A DNA stretch of 13,222 bases from Desulfobacterales bacterium (GCA_022013615.1 JAKLQB010000724.1:1-13222), one strand, 5' to 3'. Shown: positions 1 through 6,999, counted from the first letter of the stretch. Numbers and translations: made by a program. The notes: generated by a model from the letters alone, not told the origin.

Positions 1-118
1 AAGGAGGATCAAACAAATCCACTGTCTTGTTAAAAAGATCTTTCTGTATTTTGTTGATTCTTTCGACCTCATCCTCATCAGGGATTTTATAGGTTTTCAT
101 TTTGGGCGCCATGTCCAT
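1..118 (-). CDS. N-terminal part of an unrecognised protein, cut by the window edge
   Basis: An open frame runs off the left edge on the minus strand. In-frame ATGs lie at 118, 112 and 100. From the last one it reads MKTYKIPDEDEVERINK and then continues toward a DLFDPP motif at the edge. The residues are hydrophilic and helix-forming, with no signal peptide, which fits a cytoplasmic protein. None of the three starts has a good Shine-Dalgarno sequence, so the start is uncertain; the most upstream ATG is used here. The frame stays open upstream of the start to a stop near 199, passing through the direct-repeat copy at 155-208. I do not recognise the family from about 40 residues. Confidence 0.45.
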   Translation of the reverse strand, partial: MDMAPKMKTYKIPDEDEVERINKIQKDLFNKTVDLFDPP

Positions 119-154
119 GGGTGAACTTGCGAAACATATGGTCGAGGGGGCACT

Positions 155-208
155 TTCGTGCAGAACGTGCGCAACTCCCAAAAAAAGTGGACGAAGTTAA
201 GCTTTCAA
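155..208. repeat. Direct repeat copy A, left of the toxin/antitoxin pair
   Basis: This stretch matches 1049-1101 in the same orientation. It begins with 25 identical bases (TTCGTGCAGAACGTGCGCAA followed by CTCCC). Then come a variable A-run, GGACGAAGTTAA and CTTTCAA, with one indel and about three substitutions. The left end forms a small hairpin: TTC and GAA around a GTGCA loop, extended by GCAC/GTGC with one mismatch. With copy B it brackets the toxin/antitoxin module. Confidence 0.75.
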
Positions 209-245
209 GGCTGCCAGGGTACGAGTAAGATTAAGGGGCATGGCG

Positions 246-533
246 CTATAGTACTCTCCTTCTCAGCTTTTCATAAAAACTCTCACGCGGACCAATCATA
301 TTTATGACAACTAATCCGTCTTCCTCAAAAACTTCATAGACAATTCGGTAAGATGTGCCCTTATGATTGAAATGGTAAGATCTCATCCCTTTGAATACAT
401 AGCCCAGTTCATATGCCTGAAAAGGATCTTCTCGGATATTGTTGAAATGGACATTCTCAATATCTCTCATAACTTCATGAGGAAGCTTTTTTAAATCCTT
501 CTTCACAGATTTGACACTCTTGATCTCAAACAT
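246..533 (-). CDS. RelE/ParE-superfamily toxin of a type II toxin-antitoxin pair
   Basis: A 95-residue basic protein of the size and pattern of RelE/ParE toxins. It has an N-terminal helix rich in Lys (VKKDLKKLP), a central FKGMRSYHFNHKGTSYRIVY segment typical of the beta-sheet core, and a C-terminal IGPRESFYEKLRRR helix. Known family members are mRNA interferases cutting in the ribosomal A site (RelE) or gyrase poisons (ParE); which applies here cannot be told from the sequence. The ATG at 533 lies four bases after the stop of the upstream partner, so the two are translationally linked in the usual antitoxin-first order. There is no strong Shine-Dalgarno of its own, consistent with coupling. 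Confidence 0.85.
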   Translation of the reverse strand: MFEIKSVKSVKKDLKKLPHEVMRDIENVHFNNIREDPFQAYELGYVFKGMRSYHFNHKGTSYRIVYEVFEEDGLVVINMIGPRESFYEKLRRRVL

Positions 534-537
534 TTTC

Positions 538-738
538 TCAGATACCCTTGAAGAGATCTTCTTCGCTTAACAACTCCCCTTTTTGCATCTCCACAATTAC
601 GTCTTTGCGTCTTTTCAAGAGTTCTTCAGAAAGCCCTTTGTCCGCAAGGATAGCAAGAGTCTCTTTTTCTTCTTCAGTCAAATTCTGTATAGCCTTAAGT
701 ATTTCAAAGGGGGTCATAGTCTTTTTTTGAGCCTTCAT
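538..738 (-). CDS. Antitoxin partner of the RelE-type toxin
   Basis: A 66-residue, helix-rich, charged protein encoded just upstream of the toxin. It starts at the ATG at 738, which has a perfect AGGAGG (746-751, complement) seven bases before it. The middle (NLTEEEKETLAILADKGLSE) and the acidic tail ending SEEDLFKGI resemble small antitoxins whose flexible C terminus wraps the toxin. I see no clear ribbon-helix-helix or HTH, so autoregulation is uncertain. The call rests mainly on size, charge, order and spacing relative to the toxin. Confidence 0.7.
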   Translation of the reverse strand: MKAQKKTMTPFEILKAIQNLTEEEKETLAILADKGLSEELLKRRKDVIVEMQKGELLSEEDLFKGI

Positions 739-1048
739 AACAAAACCTCCTATAATAATTCCTCTATGTTTAATAATTTCGTCTTATATTTTAGCATGCT
801 TCATGATAGTCATACTACATGTTTTTCCCTAACAATCCCAAAAGATAATGATGGGTTCATGGGCTTCCCCGTCATCCTCATGGATCAGGCAAAGGCGGTC
901 TTTTACATGGACAGATATTTCAAGGTGTCCACCAAAAAAGATCAAAGCCAAATATTGTGATAACTTATGAAAAATTAACTGAAATTAGCTATTTCGTCAA
1001 GAAAAACACAATGCTTATGAGCATTGGTGGTCAAATAGAGGGAGAACG

Positions 1049-1101
1049 TTCGTGCAGAACGTGCGCAACTCCCCGAAAAATGGACGAAGTTAAACTTTCA
1101 A
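1049..1101. repeat. Direct repeat copy B, right of the toxin/antitoxin pair
   Basis: Second copy of the element at 155-208, same orientation, starting 894 bases downstream of it. Here the left arm extends to a perfect 6-bp hairpin, ACGTTC and GAACGT around a GTGCA loop, whereas copy A pairs GCAC with GTGC outside the core. Retention of a stem despite different flanking bases suggests the structure may matter. Confidence 0.75.
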
Positions 1102-1142
1102 TGTTCAACAAAGTTTACGATTAGAAAGTCAACCTAATTTTA

Positions 1143-1172
1143 TAACATTTTGGGGATATGCATAAAATGTTA
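1143..1172. promoter_or_regulatory. Perfect 9-bp inverted repeat upstream of the cyclase-like gene
   Basis: TAACATTTT (1143-1151) and AAAATGTTA (1164-1172) are exact reverse complements separated by 12 bases. The element lies about 100 bases before the GTG start at 1272 and there is no T-run behind it, so a dimeric repressor or activator site is more likely than a terminator. No regulator is identified. Confidence 0.4.
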
Positions 1173-1271
1173 AAAGGACTTTCCCTTGCTATCTTGTCAT
1201 ATTTTGAGTATCCTTCATCTATGTAATGGATATTCATCCTTCCTGAATTCATCACTTCGAATGGTAGCCCA

Positions 1272-3173
1272 GTGAATACAAGGAATGTTCAAAGGAAACT
1301 TGCCGCCCTTGTCAGTGCCGATGTGGTCGGATACAGCCGATTAATGGGCGATGATGAGATGGCGACCATAGAGACCCTCACCGCCTATCGAGAATTGATG
1401 TCCAGTTGCATCGAACAATACCGTGGCCGGGTTGTTGACTCGCCAGGAGATAACCTTTTAGCAGAATTTGTTAGCGTGGTTGATGCGATCGAGTGTGCGG
1501 CGGACATTCAGAAAAAACTCAAATCCCAAAACGAAGAATTGCCTGAAACGCGCCGCATGGCGTTCCATATTGGCGTAAATCTCGGGGATGTCATCCAGGA
1601 TGGTGACCGCATTTTTGGTGATGGGGTCAATATTACCGCGCGCATGGAAGGTTTGGCCGAGGCAGGTGGCATTTGCATCTCTGGAACGGCTTATGATCAT
1701 GTGAAAAATAAATTGCATTTTGGATACGAGTTCCTGGGAAAGCAAAAAGTCAAAAACATTTCCGACCCGGTCCGGGCCTATCGCGTTTTGACGCGACCTG
1801 AAGATGCGGGAGCCCTGAAATACAAAGTCAAAAGGGATGACCCGAAACATCGGCGGCGGGTACGTCTGGTTATAATTGCCATTCTGGTCGCGTTTATCGC
1901 CGGTATGGTGGTTTGGAAACATCAGATGGACAAAAAAGGGCGGAAACCACCCATTGTCAGGCTTCTTGAAAAACACAGGGCACTTAAATTACCCGATAAA
2001 CCTTCCATTGCTGTTTTGCCTTTTACCAATATGAGTGGCGATATCGAGCAGGATTATTTCAGCGACGGCATTACCGAGGATCTGATCACCGACCTTTCAC
2101 ATATCTCCGGGTTGTTTGTCATTTCTCGAAACTCGGTATTTACCTACAAGGGCAAGGCGGTGAAAGTGGAAGAAGTGGCCAAGGATTTGGGTGTGCGTTA
2201 TGTGTTGGAAGGAAGTGTACGGAGGGTTAGAGATCAGGTCCGAATTACAGCACAGCTTATTGATGCCAAAACGGGTCATCATGTCTGGGCAGAGCGCTAT
2301 GACCGTGATATGAAAGACATTTTCGCTTTGCAGGATGAAGTCACAGGGAAAATTGTTGAGGCCCTGGCGGTGAACCTTGTGGCGGATGAACATGCACGCC
2401 TAACAAAAAAAGATACGGACAACCTTGGCGCCTATGATCTCGTATTGCGAGGCTCTGCCCATTTCAGGCGTCATACCAAGGAAAGCAATGAACTCGCTCG
2501 GGCGATGTTTGCGCAGGCCGTCCAGCTTGACCCTAATTATACGGCAGCCTATGAGGGGCTGGTATGGACCCGATTGATGGCCCGGATGTATGGATGGAGT
2601 GATGATCCAAAACTCCTTGATGATGCACTGGAGCTTGGCAAAAAGGCGGTCAGCTTAGATAAATCTTCTCCTCAAGGACATGTCATCCTGGGTCATGTTT
2701 ATTTGTGGAAGAAACTGCACGAGGAAGCTATCACAGAGTTTGAGAAGGCCGTGTCTCTCAATCCCAATGATGCTGATGCACTTTCATCGCTGGGAGGGGC
2801 CCTGGTCTTTTCCGGTTTGCCGGAAAAAGCGCTCGGATATATTGAGAAGGCCATTCGATTAAACCCAAACTATCCAGAATACTATATATTTAACTTAGGT
2901 CAGGCCTTTTTCCAGCTTAAAATGTATGAGGAAGCCGTGATGGCTTTGCGAAAGTCCATCATAAAGAACCCAAATTTTATGCCCGCCCACTATGTACTTG
3001 CTGCATGTTACGGTCATTTGGGTAAACAAGAACTTGCTCGGGCTAAGGCAGAAGAAGTCAAGAGGATGATTCCCGGTTTTTCTGTAAAAGTGTCTTCTGA
3101 GATATTACCATTTAAAGATGAAGATGATTTTGAGCATTTTGCCGAAGGATTAAGAAAAGCAGGGCTTCATTGA
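1272..3173 (+). CDS. Membrane-anchored class III nucleotide cyclase-domain protein with TolB-like and TPR domains
   Basis: A 633-residue protein. Residues 8-175 form a class III adenylate/guanylate cyclase homology domain. Metal-binding aspartates are visible at D17 (SADVVGYSRLM) and D60 (PGDNLLAEF), and the transition-state pair at N120 and R124 (GDGVNITARMEG). A single membrane helix (about 197-216) follows a basic stretch, placing the cyclase in the cytoplasm. Residues 238-375 form a TolB/FlgO-like domain (IAVLPFTNMSGD; YVLEGSVRR). Residues 385-625 contain TPR-like helical repeats (LNPNDADALSSLGGAL, LNPNYPEYYIFNLGQAF). This layout is known from many environmental Proteobacteria, where it is annotated as adenylate cyclase, usually without proven activity. 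The purine-selecting positions are D56 and R113, not the canonical Lys and Asp/Thr, so substrate and activity are open. The start is GTG with no clear Shine-Dalgarno. Confidence 0.85.
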   Translation: MNTRNVQRKLAALVSADVVGYSRLMGDDEMATIETLTAYRELMSSCIEQYRGRVVDSPGDNLLAEFVSVVDAIECAADIQKKLKSQNEELPETRRMAFHIGVNLGDVIQDGDRIFGDGVNITARMEGLAEAGGICISGTAYDHVKNKLHFGYEFLGKQKVKNISDPVRAYRVLTRPEDAGALKYKVKRDDPKHRRRVRLVIIAILVAFIAGMVVWKHQMDKKGRKPPIVRLLEKHRALKLPDKPSIAVLPFTNMSGDIEQDYFSDGITEDLITDLSHISGLFVISRNSVFTYKGKAVKVEEVAKDLGVRYVLEGSVRRVRDQVRITAQLIDAKTGHHVWAERYDRDMKDIFALQDEVTGKIVEALAVNLVADEHARLTKKDTDNLGAYDLVLRGSAHFRRHTKESNELARAMFAQAVQLDPNYTAAYEGLVWTRLMARMYGWSDDPKLLDDALELGKKAVSLDKSSPQGHVILGHVYLWKKLHEEAITEFEKAVSLNPNDADALSSLGGALVFSGLPEKALGYIEKAIRLNPNYPEYYIFNLGQAFFQLKMYEEAVMALRKSIIKNPNFMPAHYVLAACYGHLGKQELARAKAEEVKRMIPGFSVKVSSEILPFKDEDDFEHFAEGLRKAGLH

Positions 3174-3177
3174 AAGG

Positions 3178-3339
3178 GGCGCTTTGTGGGAGCGGTCGGT
3201 CAGCATCGGCCTCGGCTATCACATGCTCAAAAAGGGCGACCTGATCGCTTTGGGCCTGAGCTGGCGCCGGCCCTCGGAGGAGACCTTCGGCCCCGGATTG
3301 TGCATTCCCGCCACATCCACACCAAAATACTTAGATTAG
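3178..3339 (+). pseudogene. Remnant of a carbohydrate-selective porin (OprB-like) C-terminal region
   Basis: Directly after the cyclase-like gene, this stretch has no start codon and is clearly richer in GC than its surroundings. It reads LWERSVSIGLGYHMLKKGDL, then IALGLSWRRPSEETFGPG, and ends at a TAG at 3337-3339. Alternating strands with a conserved-looking SEETFGPG resemble the penultimate beta-hairpins of OprB-family outer-membrane porins, as I recall the family. The expected final strands with an aromatic C-terminal residue are missing. I infer a leftover fragment of a lost or transferred gene; no product is expected. Confidence 0.5.
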
Positions 3340-3371
3340 CTGGAATAGAGGGTCAGATCTACGGTTAACTC

Positions 3372-3590
3372 CTAATCAAAATAAGCACCTGTCTTTAGAT
3401 TCGGCTGAAGTCTGCATACGTCAGTATAGTGTCTTATCAATTCCCCTAACATAGGATGAAATTCGTGAAAAAAGGAGAGGTCGTTTAAAAAACCAATATC
3501 TGTGGGATTGATTTCCAGTCCACGATATATCAGGGACTTCAGGTGTTCATTTCCCTGTCTGAAGTTTTTCAGGATGAAATAAATACCGGA
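3372..3590 (-). pseudogene. Start-less C-terminal gene remnant, possibly TPR-like
   Basis: Downstream of the aminotransferase, in a different minus-strand frame, about 72 codons are open up to a TAG at 3372-3374. No usable start lies between the preceding in-frame stop and the body of the frame. The translation is protein-like: HLKSLIYRGLEINPTDIGFL, then NDLSFFHEFHPMLGELIRHY, ending LKTGAYFD. The EINPTDIGFLNDLSF segment resembles the turn of a TPR unit but the family is not certain. Codon use and absence of stops suggest former coding sequence. It ends 32 bases from the end of the porin remnant, so two broken tails face each other. Confidence 0.4.
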
Positions 3591-3595
3591 TTTTT

Positions 3596-4729
3596 TTATG
3601 TTACCTTTTCAAGGACGGTGAAAAGACGGTCGATATCCTCATCGGTGGTGTATAAGTGCGGTGATATGCGAATGGACTCTCCCCGGACACTGACGAATAC
3701 ATTATCCTGTGCCAGGAGGACCGGTAAATCCTCTCTGAAACCGCCGGGCTTGGATACCCCGATCATGTGCGGTGCCCGCACATGGGCCGGTGCAACGGAA
3801 AGGCCCATCTGCTGCGCACGGTAGGCGATCACATCGGTTTTGCTCTGCAGCGTTTCTGCAATATTTTCGACGCCCCATTCCAATATTTGTTTGAGCCCGG
3901 CAGCGGCGATCGGGGAAAGAATAAAACTGCTCGCTTCGCCCTGGTCATACCGCCTTGCTCCTGACTGGTAAGCCTCACGATAGTCAACCAAACGGGCAAA
4001 GTCTTCGGAGCCGGCGCGGTTGAACCAGTTTTCCTCCAGAGGCATTCCCCTATGCCATTTTGGGGCTACATAACAGAATCCGAAACTGTAAGCACCAAGC
4101 AGCCATTTGTGTGATGCGGCCGCAAGGAAATCCGGTTGGACTGTGTCTATTGAAAAAGGCATAGCCCCGACGGACTGGATGCCGTCCACAACAAGGGCTG
4201 CTCCGATGGACCGGCATTTTTCGCCGATTTTAACAAGGTCAAGCAGTGTGCCGTCGGTCCAGTGGCAGTTCTGTACGGCAACGATCGCGGTGTTGGTATC
4301 GATAGCTTCAAGTACGGCCGGCGTCCAATCACTGTCTTCGGGGCGCTGAACGGTCTTGACTGAGGCATTTTTTTCGTGCGCCACACGCATCCAGGAGTAT
4401 ACGTTTGAGGGAAATTGATCCTGCAGAACAAGAATAGCCTGGTCCCGTGCGACCGGCAAATTTCTGGCAGCGAGGGCAATGCCGTATGATACAGCGGGTA
4501 CGAGGGCCACGTCGTCGGGTTTACAACTGACCAGCCGCGCAAACAGCTCTCGCGCGGTTTCCGCTGTGGAGAAAAAATCACCGGACGTAATGGTCCAGGG
4601 ATTTGCTTTAGCCTGTATTGCGGTCCGGCCGGCCTGTTGGGCAGCCTTGAGCAACGGCGAGGTAAAAGCACAATTCAGATAAGCGACATTTTCAGGAAGA
4701 TCGAACATATCACGCTGGCAAGGGATCAT
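3596..4729 (-). CDS. PLP-dependent aminotransferase class V-fold enzyme
   Basis: A 377-residue cytoplasmic enzyme of fold type I. Visible features are the N-terminal YLNCAFTSPL motif, PLP contacts D182 and Q185 (VVDGIQSVGAMPF), and the Schiff-base lysine K208 within AASHKWLLG. Later come a YDQGEASSF segment and a C-terminal VRGESIRISPHLYTTDEDI signature characteristic of the isopenicillin-N-epimerase/cysteine-desulfurase-like group. Length fits that group. There is no catalytic mobile-loop cysteine of the NifS type that I can place, so a sulfur-donor role is not supported; the substrate is unknown. The ATG at 4729 has a strong TAAGGAGG (4735-4742, complement). No operon partner is evident. 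The gene appears more GC-rich than its neighbours, which could indicate acquisition. Confidence 0.85.
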   Translation of the reverse strand: MIPCQRDMFDLPENVAYLNCAFTSPLLKAAQQAGRTAIQAKANPWTITSGDFFSTAETARELFARLVSCKPDDVALVPAVSYGIALAARNLPVARDQAILVLQDQFPSNVYSWMRVAHEKNASVKTVQRPEDSDWTPAVLEAIDTNTAIVAVQNCHWTDGTLLDLVKIGEKCRSIGAALVVDGIQSVGAMPFSIDTVQPDFLAAASHKWLLGAYSFGFCYVAPKWHRGMPLEENWFNRAGSEDFARLVDYREAYQSGARRYDQGEASSFILSPIAAAGLKQILEWGVENIAETLQSKTDVIAYRAQQMGLSVAPAHVRAPHMIGVSKPGGFREDLPVLLAQDNVFVSVRGESIRISPHLYTTDEDIDRLFTVLEKVT

Positions 4730-4894
4730 GAGTGCCTCCTTAATTTTTCCTGTACCGGTTTGATTCGTTCCAAAAGAGTGATGCTTCGTTGGTTAAGGCA
4801 GGTTTTTAGCGCTACATATATCCGCTAAGCCTCCCTCGCATACGAGAGTATGTAGGGTAACAGTTTAGTCCCCCAGGTTTGTTTCTGTCTTTGC

Positions 4895-5278
4895 TCATTT
4901 CTTGTCCATATTTTCGTACCACCAGAAATCGTTGTTTCCCACAGGGTCAATACATTTCCATTTACCTTCAACTATGACTGATGGGGATAACTTCAATTCG
5001 TCGCGACCACACCTCATAAGCCGATCATGGGTCATTACCCAGCCTACAAATAGGCCATGCTTTTCAAAACATTGAATGCTGTATTCGGAACAGGGTGGAT
5101 ACATGGGACATTCCGCTTTCTTGACCGCTGAAAGGTGGTTTAGGGGCCCCTGATAAAACTCCACTACAGAGCGCATCGGATTAAATGCACTCTTGGATTC
5201 CTTGCCCGTCGTCTGGGGGTAGGCACAGGAAAAAAGAAACCCAGGGATTAACAAACATAATAACAATAGTTGCTTCAT
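4895..5278 (-). CDS. YidD-domain lipoprotein
   Basis: A 127-residue protein. The N terminus is a lipoprotein signal, MKQLLLLCLLIPGFLFSC, with lipobox LFSC and modified Cys at position 18; Ala at +2 favours the outer membrane. Residues 36-115 match the YidD family (membrane protein insertion efficiency factor): FYQGPLNHL, then CPMYPPCSEYSIQCFEKHGL with C57 and C63, then HDRLMRC with C90. Canonical YidD is a short cytoplasmic or inner-leaflet protein working beside YidC. Here the usual HPFHPGGYDPVP-like tail is replaced by a longer segment with KCIDPVGNNDFWWYE and another Cys (C109). Export as a lipoprotein would put the domain outside the cytoplasm, so a YidC-assisting role is doubtful. The only strong purine-rich motif (GGAGG) lies over 20 bases upstream, so initiation is weak or atypical. 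Confidence 0.8.
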   Translation of the reverse strand: MKQLLLLCLLIPGFLFSCAYPQTTGKESKSAFNPMRSVVEFYQGPLNHLSAVKKAECPMYPPCSEYSIQCFEKHGLFVGWVMTHDRLMRCGRDELKLSPSVIVEGKWKCIDPVGNNDFWWYENMDKK

Positions 5279-5329
5279 AGGTCGCTACCACAAATTTTAA
5301 CCTCCAATTGACTAAAAAATATCGTAAGC

Positions 5330-5405
5330 GTTCACAGGTTCAGAGTTCACGGTTACAAAATATCAATTGAAAGAAGTCAGAAGACAGTAGTCAAAAGACA
5401 GAAGA
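5330..5405. repeat. Short degenerate direct repeats between the yidD-like gene and znuB
   Basis: GTTCA recurs at 5330, 5338 and 5345, followed by GTTAC at 5352. Then AGAAGTC (5372) and related AGACAG/TAGTC/AGACAG units run to 5405. This type of low-complexity direct repeat is scattered in intergenic DNA of several Deltaproteobacteria, as I recall. No coding function is seen. Confidence 0.45.
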
Positions 5406-5409
5406 GCGA

Positions 5410-6228
5410 TCAAATACTCACCCTTTTTGGCCTCAGACGTTCCAGCAGGATGGAAATAAAAAAGCACGTTGCTGCCACCATAATAATCGACGCCCCTGAG
5501 GTCAAATTGAAAGTGTAGGAGAGCCAGAGACCGACCGTAGTGAAAAAGACATTCAGCAGGACTGAGTAAAACATCATTTCTAACAGTGAGCCGGAAAACT
5601 TCTCAGAAATATAGGGCGGAATTGTCAGCAGGGCAATGACGAGGATCAATCCAACCACCTGAATTACCATCACCACTGAGAGGGCTATCATGGCCATGAG
5701 AAGGAAGTACAGAATTTTTGTTGGCACGCCTCTTACCCGGGCAAACTCCTCGTCATAAGAAAGGGACACGAGATCGTGGTAAAAATAACTGACCGTAAGG
5801 ACAACAAGCCCATCTATTATCAGCATCAACCAGAGATCAGACGCTGGAACGGTCAGAATGCTGCCAAATAGATAGCTCATCAAATCCACATTATAGCCTG
5901 GTGTCAGATCGAGCAAGATCACGCCCAGGGCCATTCCCACTGCCCATAGCACACCAATAATTGTGTCTGCCCTTTGCCTTGTTTTCAAACTGACTGCTGC
6001 CATGATAGCAGCAACCAAGAGGGAAAAGCCCAAAATTCCCATTAGATATGAAAAGCCAAAAAAGAAAGCCAGGCCGATTCCCCCATAGGCTGCATGTGCA
6101 ATGCCACCTGAAATAAATACTATCCGGTTTACAACAACAAATGTTCCAATCACACCGCACATAATGCTTGCCAGTAGGCCTGCCAAGAGAGCATTTCTCA
6201 TAAATTCAAACTGAAGCGCTTCCAGCAT
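5410..6228 (-). CDS. znuB: Zinc-type ABC importer membrane subunit (ABC-3 family)
   Basis: A 272-residue, very hydrophobic protein with about eight membrane helices. It begins MLEALQFEFMRNALLAGLLA and contains the SGGIAHAAYGGIGLAFF segment typical of the ZnuB/TroC/MntB permease family. It also has the cytoplasmic DEEFARVRGVP coupling-helix region. It forms the inner-membrane channel with the ATPase encoded just upstream. I chose the ATG at 6228 because CAGGAGAG (6233-6240, complement) sits right before it and the start lies one base after the znuC stop. A longer frame starting at 6279 would overlap znuC and has no such site. It is the last gene of the regulator-znuA-znuC-znuB operon. Confidence 0.9.
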   Translation of the reverse strand: MLEALQFEFMRNALLAGLLASIMCGVIGTFVVVNRIVFISGGIAHAAYGGIGLAFFFGFSYLMGILGFSLLVAAIMAAVSLKTRQRADTIIGVLWAVGMALGVILLDLTPGYNVDLMSYLFGSILTVPASDLWLMLIIDGLVVLTVSYFYHDLVSLSYDEEFARVRGVPTKILYFLLMAMIALSVVMVIQVVGLILVIALLTIPPYISEKFSGSLLEMMFYSVLLNVFFTTVGLWLSYTFNLTSGASIIMVAATCFFISILLERLRPKRVSI

Positions 6229-6229
6229 C

Positions 6230-6991
6230 TTACTCTCCTGAATGCTTTGGTAAAACCCTGTGGGGTACGCCGTGGGCAATCAACTCAACAGGGCAGTGAT
6301 AGGCCATTTCAAGCATGTCTTTTGTGATTTCCGGGGCGTCATGGAAAAATACCTGTTGGCTCACACAGGCAACAGATTTGATATAGCTCGAAAGAACCAT
6401 GAGATCATGGCTGACCACAACAACGGTTACGTTCTCGTTCAATTCCTTCAGCAAGGCATAGAAATCGGTTTGGCCCTTCTGGTCCACGCTGGCAGTAGGT
6501 TCATCCAAAAAGAGTATCTTCGGCTCACCTACAAGTGCCCTTGCCATGAAGACCCTTTGGCGCTGTCCCCCGGAAAGTTCTCCTATACGGCGTTTACGGT
6601 ATTCCCACATTTCCACTCGCTCAAGGGCTTGACGTGCTGCAATTTTGTCTGGTCTGGAGAAGCGCCGCCAGCCTCCACCGCCATGCATTCTGCCCATAAG
6701 CACAACATCCCGAACTGATATGGGAAAGCCCTTGTTAATACCTATCTCCTGGGGTACGTACCCGATGCTTCCGGCTGCTTCCCGGGGCGAATGACCAAAA
6801 ACACGGACTGTTCCCCGATCAGGCTCCAAAAGGCCGAGCATCAGCTTAAGCAGAGTGGTCTTGCCTCCTCCATTAGGGCCAATGACGGCAAGAAAATCCC
6901 TTGGGTGAATCGTGAGGTTGACGTCCTTCAGAACTGGATTTCCAGTGAAGGAAAACCATAGATCATGAACTTCTATGACCGGGGAACTCAT
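6230..6991 (-). CDS. znuC: Zinc-type ABC importer ATPase
   Basis: A cytoplasmic ABC ATPase of about 253 residues that powers metal import with ZnuB. It has Walker A GPNGGGKTT (near residue 38), Q-loop GYVPQE, signature LSGGQRQR, Walker B ILFLDEPTAS and the H-loop VSHD. The GGGGWRRFSRPDK insertion before the signature matches the manganese/zinc importer ATPase subfamily. ATG at 6991 is preferred; a TTG one codon upstream (6994) is also possible. The GAGG serving as Shine-Dalgarno lies inside the last codons of znuA (stop 7000-7002), so the genes are tightly coupled. Confidence 0.92.
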   Translation of the reverse strand: MSSPVIEVHDLWFSFTGNPVLKDVNLTIHPRDFLAVIGPNGGGKTTLLKLMLGLLEPDRGTVRVFGHSPREAAGSIGYVPQEIGINKGFPISVRDVVLMGRMHGGGGWRRFSRPDKIAARQALERVEMWEYRKRRIGELSGGQRQRVFMARALVGEPKILFLDEPTASVDQKGQTDFYALLKELNENVTVVVVSHDLMVLSSYIKSVACVSQQVFFHDAPEITKDMLEMAYHCPVELIAHGVPHRVLPKHSGE

Positions 6992-6999
6992 CAATGATA

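Larger units (their letters stand above)
739..1271. other. Gene-poor stretch between the antitoxin and the cyclase-like gene
   Basis: No complete gene is visible. It contains the antitoxin leader, direct-repeat copy B (1049-1101) and a perfect inverted repeat (1143-1172). A start-less minus-strand frame at 829-984 has a protein-like tail (GGHLEISVHVKDRL, then a charged stretch, ending IIIFWDC and a stop), which may be the eroded end of a lost gene. The plus-strand frame through the same bases looks less protein-like. Confidence 0.4.

Noticed and set aside
583..960. Plus-strand 125-codon open frame across the antitoxin
   Set aside because: It overlaps the antitoxin, which has a perfect Shine-Dalgarno and pairs with the toxin; the frame's own sequence is Phe/Ser-rich and not family-like.
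1049..1101. Integron attC site
   Set aside because: GTTAAAC fits a right core site, but the left partner GCGCAAC breaks the RYYYAAC pattern and the element is shorter than known attC sites; no integrase is in the window.
1194..1227. Sigma-70 promoter for the cyclase-like gene (TTGTCA with a TGTAAT-like -10)
   Set aside because: The best -10 match needs a 22-base spacer and closer ones match poorly.
3186..3368. Plus-strand 60-codon open frame with an ATG-like start after the cyclase-like gene
   Set aside because: It is out of frame with the porin-like remnant, which is the protein-like reading of the same bases.
4806..4852. Terminator downstream of the yidD-like gene or an RNA element (TTAGCG/CGCTAA and CATAC-GAGA-GTATG hairpins)
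   Set aside because: Stems of 5-6 bp without a T-run lie upstream of the aminotransferase start; too weak to call.
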